9,583 nt of DNA from Alphaproteobacteria bacterium (GTDB lineage Bacteria > Pseudomonadota > Alphaproteobacteria > Rhizobiales > Aestuariivirgaceae): contig JAGRLX010000272.1 in assembly GCA_020441605.1 (NCBI GenBank), positions 1 through 9,583 on the forward strand. Direction: 5' to 3'. Below the pieces are notes generated by a model, which did no database searches, was not told where the DNA came from, and worked only from the letters and a program-made list of their open reading frames with translations. Positions 7,901-9,583 of this stretch are shown piece after piece (the stretch's first letter is position 1; every line of letters begins with the position of its first letter). The position numbers were made by a program, and so were the translations under genes.

Positions 7901-8203
7901 GAGCGGCGCCCCCATCCTGCGGCGAAAAAGATCCTCAGCCTGCGGCAAGGCGATGTGATCGCCGTAGAACGAGACGGCGCATCTGCGGAACTTCTGCTTG
8001 TCAAGGGGTTCAACCAGTATGGCCGCCTTACCCTGGCCGAGCCAAACGAGGCGGGTGCTCTGAAGGCCCGGGACGCTGAGCCGAACGACATCGACCCGTT
8101 CAAATATACGTACCTATCGCCTGGCTCGCTAAAGAAGTCCAAGGCCCGCCAGGTCCGCATCGATCCGCTCGGTCGTATCTTCGACCCCGGCCCGCGCGAA
8201 TAG
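4976..8203 (+). CDS. cas9: Type II-C CRISPR-associated endonuclease Cas9
   Basis: Cas9 is the RNA-guided nuclease that cuts both strands of target DNA. The product is 1075 aa, the compact type II-C size. In order: RuvC-I (LGIDLGTSSLGWALL, catalytic D8); arginine-rich bridge helix (ARSTRRRRDR, 56-65); REC lobe with the II-C signature HLNTRRGFKSNR (135-146); RuvC-II (IVIELARELK, E523); HNH (587-640, with DIDHIIPYS, H608, and N631); RuvC-III (HHAIDAVVAA, H757 and D760); and a C-terminal WED/PAM-interacting part from about 840. All nuclease residues are present, so it should be active. C587, C590, H627 and C630 are placed like an HNH zinc knuckle. I prefer the ATG at 4976: GGAG lies six bases upstream and the protein then starts close to RuvC-I. 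An ATG at 4964 would add four residues. cas1 follows after 11 bases. The PAM cannot be deduced. Confidence 0.98.
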   Translation: MTVTLGIDLGTSSLGWALLEDNLRIIDLGVIIFSAAAGAGCDPQSGAPLAEGRREARSTRRRRDRFIGRRSALMGKLIALGLLPGDPPSGHGRRRNEAVPNAQTRALADADPYDLRRRALSEPLAPHEIGRAIFHLNTRRGFKSNRKADRSRNEPETGKIAVAGQALTDALGRRTLGQFLAERIDGGLPARVRMGGENQSYDFYPQRSHLEQEFDAIWEAQARYHPDLLTETARTAIRRILFFQRPLKTPEVGYCTFAGMGGVPRDDRRLPKAHPLFQERRLYEEVNNLKIVSAGAAPRDLTRDERDALILALRDKKKISFATLGKKVLKLAEGERFNKESETRKDLAGDEVRAEMADKKRFGNRWSHFTLDRQLQIIDRLQNEEDPDVLLDWLKSDCGLDEASAVAVAKANLPEGHGRFGETATRRLIEALKAEVVTYDKAALKAGFHHSDHRTGEVLDFLPYYGEILTREIAPGKEEYGDPLERQFGKVTNPTVHIGLRQLQKLVNAVIARHGKPDRIVIELARELKLNDKEKEAHQRRIRQDTAAAIRRGEKLVEEGLADTGANRALMRQWEELNPSNLLDRRCPYCGEPIGMGQIFNGLADIDHIIPYSKSLDDSPANKVLVHRTCNRQKGNLTPYEKWGHDPERWETISAQVARMHRSKQWRFGPDAMERMERNGGFAARQLTDTQYLAKIAGKYLRSLYPTADSGRVDVIPGRMTAMLRRVWGLDSLLPDHNFVENKHSNAPKNRLDHRHHAIDAVVAAVTSLALMQKISRAAGRAEEKELDRIFESLDQPWSGFHEELGERLLRTVVSHKPDHGRSAKPSRHRDVTAGKLHNDTAYGLTGLTTPDGKMPIVVHRVPLSSLKPAQIANPDAIPDETLRNALWLATRNTTGKSFDQALARFAQEHPVFKGIRRVRLREPLTVIPIRDNSGHIYKAYKGDANARYDIWRLPDGKWQVDVVPMFDAHSAKVVERRPHPAAKKILSLRQGDVIAVERDGASAELLLVKGFNQYGRLTLAEPNEAGALKARDAEPNDIDPFKYTYLSPGSLKKSKARQVRIDPLGRIFDPGPRE

Positions 8204-8214
8204 AGGCACGCGAG

Positions 8215-9147
8215 ATGGACCGGATCGTCGACATCGCCACAGACGGCCTGCATCTCTCGCTTCACCGTGGTTTCCTGCTGGTCGAAAAGGATCGTGCCGA
8301 GGTCGGCCGCGTGGCGCTGGACGACATCCACGCCCTGATCGTTCACGCCCATGGTATCATCTGGACCGGCAACATCGTCGCAGCGCTCGCCGAGCGCGGG
8401 GCGCCCATCGTCTTCTGCAACGCCTCCCACGCGCCGGTCGCCGTGACCCTGCCGTTGGACGGATACCATGCGCAGAACGCACGAATGCAGGCGCAGATCG
8501 CGGCTTCGGGCCCTCTGATGAAACAGCTCTGGCGCCGGGTCGTCTCGGCAAAGATCGTGATGCAGGGGGCGCTTCTTTCGGCCCGTGGCGCCCCCGGTGC
8601 CGAGGCGTTTCCCTTCATGGCTCGCCGCGTCACCTCGGGCGACAAGGAGAACCTCGAAGCGCAGGCGGCGCGGCGCTACTGGCCCTTGCTGATGGGAGCC
8701 GACTTCCGCCGCAACCGTGATGAGGGCGATGTCAATGCGCTCTTAAACTACGGTTACGCCGTGATGCGGGCGACCTGCGCCCGCGCTATCGTCGCGGCAG
8801 GCCTGCACCCGACCCTCGGCATCCAGCATTCCAACCGCGGCAATGCCTTTGCTCTTGCCGATGATCTGATCGAACCGTTCCGACCGCTGGTGGATGCTTT
8901 GGCCGAGACGATGATGCGCGAGGGCGTCGTCCGCCTCGACCCGGCGCAGAAACGGCGTTTCTCCCGGCTGATCGCTTTCGACCTGCGCATTGCGGGTGAG
9001 ACCTCGCCGGTCTCGATCGCTGCCGCCCGGCTGGCGCAATCGCTGGGCAAGGCGTTCGAGACCGGTCGCCCCGACCTCATCCTCTTCGACCCGCCCGACG
9101 CGCTCGACTGGGCCGCGCTTGGCCGTGACGAGGGCCGTGGCGTGTGA
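8215..9147 (+). CDS. cas1: CRISPR integrase Cas1 (type II)
   Basis: Cas1 joins Cas2 to integrate new spacers at the array. The product is 310 aa, normal for type II Cas1. The N-terminal half is the beta-rich dimerisation domain. The helical C-terminal half carries the metal site: E148 in ENLEAQAARRYW, H205 in LGIQHSNRGNAF, and D217/E220 in ADDLIEPFRP. All are present, so it should be active. It starts 11 bases after cas9, with only a weak GAG upstream of the ATG, which suggests translation coupled to cas9. Its stop overlaps the start of cas2. No csn2 or cas4 adjoins it, which fits type II-C, where these two proteins and Cas9 make up the acquisition set. Confidence 0.97.
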   Translation: MDRIVDIATDGLHLSLHRGFLLVEKDRAEVGRVALDDIHALIVHAHGIIWTGNIVAALAERGAPIVFCNASHAPVAVTLPLDGYHAQNARMQAQIAASGPLMKQLWRRVVSAKIVMQGALLSARGAPGAEAFPFMARRVTSGDKENLEAQAARRYWPLLMGADFRRNRDEGDVNALLNYGYAVMRATCARAIVAAGLHPTLGIQHSNRGNAFALADDLIEPFRPLVDALAETMMREGVVRLDPAQKRRFSRLIAFDLRIAGETSPVSIAAARLAQSLGKAFETGRPDLILFDPPDALDWAALGRDEGRGV

Positions 9148-9488
9148 AGAAGGATCCTTCGTATCTGAGCGGATACAGGCTGATGTGGATTTTCGTGATG
9201 TTCGACCTGCCGGTAGGCAGCAAGAAGGAGATGCGGGACGCCACGAAGTTCCGCGAGTTCCTGCTGGATCAAGGCTTCGAGATGAGCCAGTTCTCGATCT
9301 ATGCCCGGTTTTGCAACGGCAAGGACAGCTACGAGTCGCATCTGAAGCGGATAGAGGGTAACCTGCCGGAGAAAGGCGAGATCCATGTGCTTACCTTCAC
9401 CGACAAGCAATACGAGGGAATCGTCCGATTCTCGAGCCAGCGCCGCCGAAAGCCTCGCAAAAACCCGGACCAACTTGCGCTGTTCTAG
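9144..9488 (+). CDS. cas2: CRISPR-associated protein Cas2
   Basis: Cas2 is the small ferredoxin-fold dimer that bridges two Cas1 dimers during spacer integration. The product is 114 aa. The first beta strand, YRLMWIFVMFDLPV, contains the conserved aspartate D21. It is followed by the FREFLLDQGFEMSQFSIYARF region and the IHVLTFTDKQYEGI strand, and the tail ends NPDQLALF. It begins with GTG in the overlap GTGA with the cas1 stop, with GAGG eight bases upstream inside cas1, the classic sign of coupled translation. An internal ATG at 9183 would remove residues before the strand and is less likely. Confidence 0.97.
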   Translation: MKKDPSYLSGYRLMWIFVMFDLPVGSKKEMRDATKFREFLLDQGFEMSQFSIYARFCNGKDSYESHLKRIEGNLPEKGEIHVLTFTDKQYEGIVRFSSQRRRKPRKNPDQLALF

Positions 9489-9504
9489 TTATGTCCAAGA
9501 TTTG

Positions 9505-9570
9505 GCGCCGCCTGGATGCGCTGATTACTTGTTTATAATCAACAAGTTGCCAACACATCCAGGTTAGCGC
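9505..9570. repeat. Imperfect long palindrome beside the array (inverted half-repeat)
   Basis: CCTGGATG (9511-9518) pairs with CATCCAGG (9556-9563), and ACTTGTT (9527-9533) pairs with AACAAGT (9541-9547). Over the 23-base arms 18 positions match. Outside them GCGC (9505-9508 and 9567-9570) also pairs with a one-base offset. The seven-base centre is TATAATC, which on the plus strand is a consensus -10 box. The right arm overlaps the presumed terminal repeat, so the left arm is in effect a degenerate inverted copy of part of it. No T tract follows on either strand. Confidence 0.7.
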
Positions 9571-9583
9571 TTCAGAAACCGCA
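9550..9583 (-). CRISPR. Cas-proximal CRISPR repeat, cut by the window edge
   Basis: Read on the minus strand from the end of the window, the sequence starts TGCGGTTTCTGAAGCG and continues CTAACCTGGATG. It matches the tracrRNA anti-repeat region (plus strand 4671-4695) at 19 of 25 positions with no gap, and the differences sit mainly in the four-base bulge. Alphaproteobacterial II-C repeats commonly begin GNTGCGG, so one or two bases probably lie beyond the edge. With the usual 36-bp length the repeat would end near 9550. No second copy or spacer is visible, so the call rests on the anti-repeat match and the position after cas2. Confidence 0.65.

Noticed and set aside
9489..9583. Intrinsic terminator after cas2
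   Set aside because: The palindrome there has no T tract on either strand and overlaps the presumed repeat, so it was described as an inverted half-repeat instead.
9489..9583. csn2 or cas4 following cas2
   Set aside because: cas2 is followed within about 60 bases by the presumed array repeat, and no frame resembles either protein; this fits type II-C.

Overview
The window reads as an accessory region from an alphaproteobacterium, most likely a sphingomonad. Three things suggest this: a secreted protein with a PEPxxWA-type C-terminal sorting tail, a Ros/MucR-type zinc-finger regulator, and a compact type II-C Cas9 with GC-rich cas genes. The species cannot be told from the sequence.

The left half (1 to about 3790) is mostly insertion-sequence debris. 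It opens inside an IS3-family element whose orfB carries one nonsense codon and one single-base insertion. The element's right end (at 1013) abuts what looks like the ATPase end of a broken sensor histidine kinase. Next comes an intact, isolated PEP-CTERM gene on the minus strand (1442-2143) with its own RBS and terminator. It is followed by the 5' end of a second, different IS3-type orfA (2635-2829), a nested inverted repeat (2928-2978) and an internally deleted IS5-family transposase (3118-3516) flanked by imperfect direct repeats. A MucR-like regulator on the minus strand (3791-4252) separates this debris from the CRISPR locus.

The right half is a type II-C CRISPR-Cas locus: cas9 (4976-8203), cas1 (8215-9147) and cas2 (9144-9488) on the plus strand, tightly packed, with no csn2 or cas4 in view. 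About 270 bases upstream of cas9, on the minus strand, lies a sequence with every hallmark of the tracrRNA (about 4698-4607): an anti-repeat, a short linker hairpin and a strong rho-independent terminator. Its anti-repeat matches the last bases of the window over 25 positions without gaps. The window therefore most likely ends inside the cas-proximal repeat of the array, and the array is transcribed on the minus strand, toward cas2. In the expected mechanism, Cas1 and Cas2 add spacers, RNase III trims the crRNA:tracrRNA duplex, and Cas9 cuts targets with its RuvC and HNH sites, whose catalytic residues are all present.

The points most worth a second look are the tracrRNA/array geometry, an inverted degenerate copy of half a repeat beside the array, a perfect 10-bp inverted repeat between tracrRNA and cas9, and the zinc-knuckle-like residues kept in the Cas9 HNH domain. 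The locus is a recognisable known class; no undescribed system was found.
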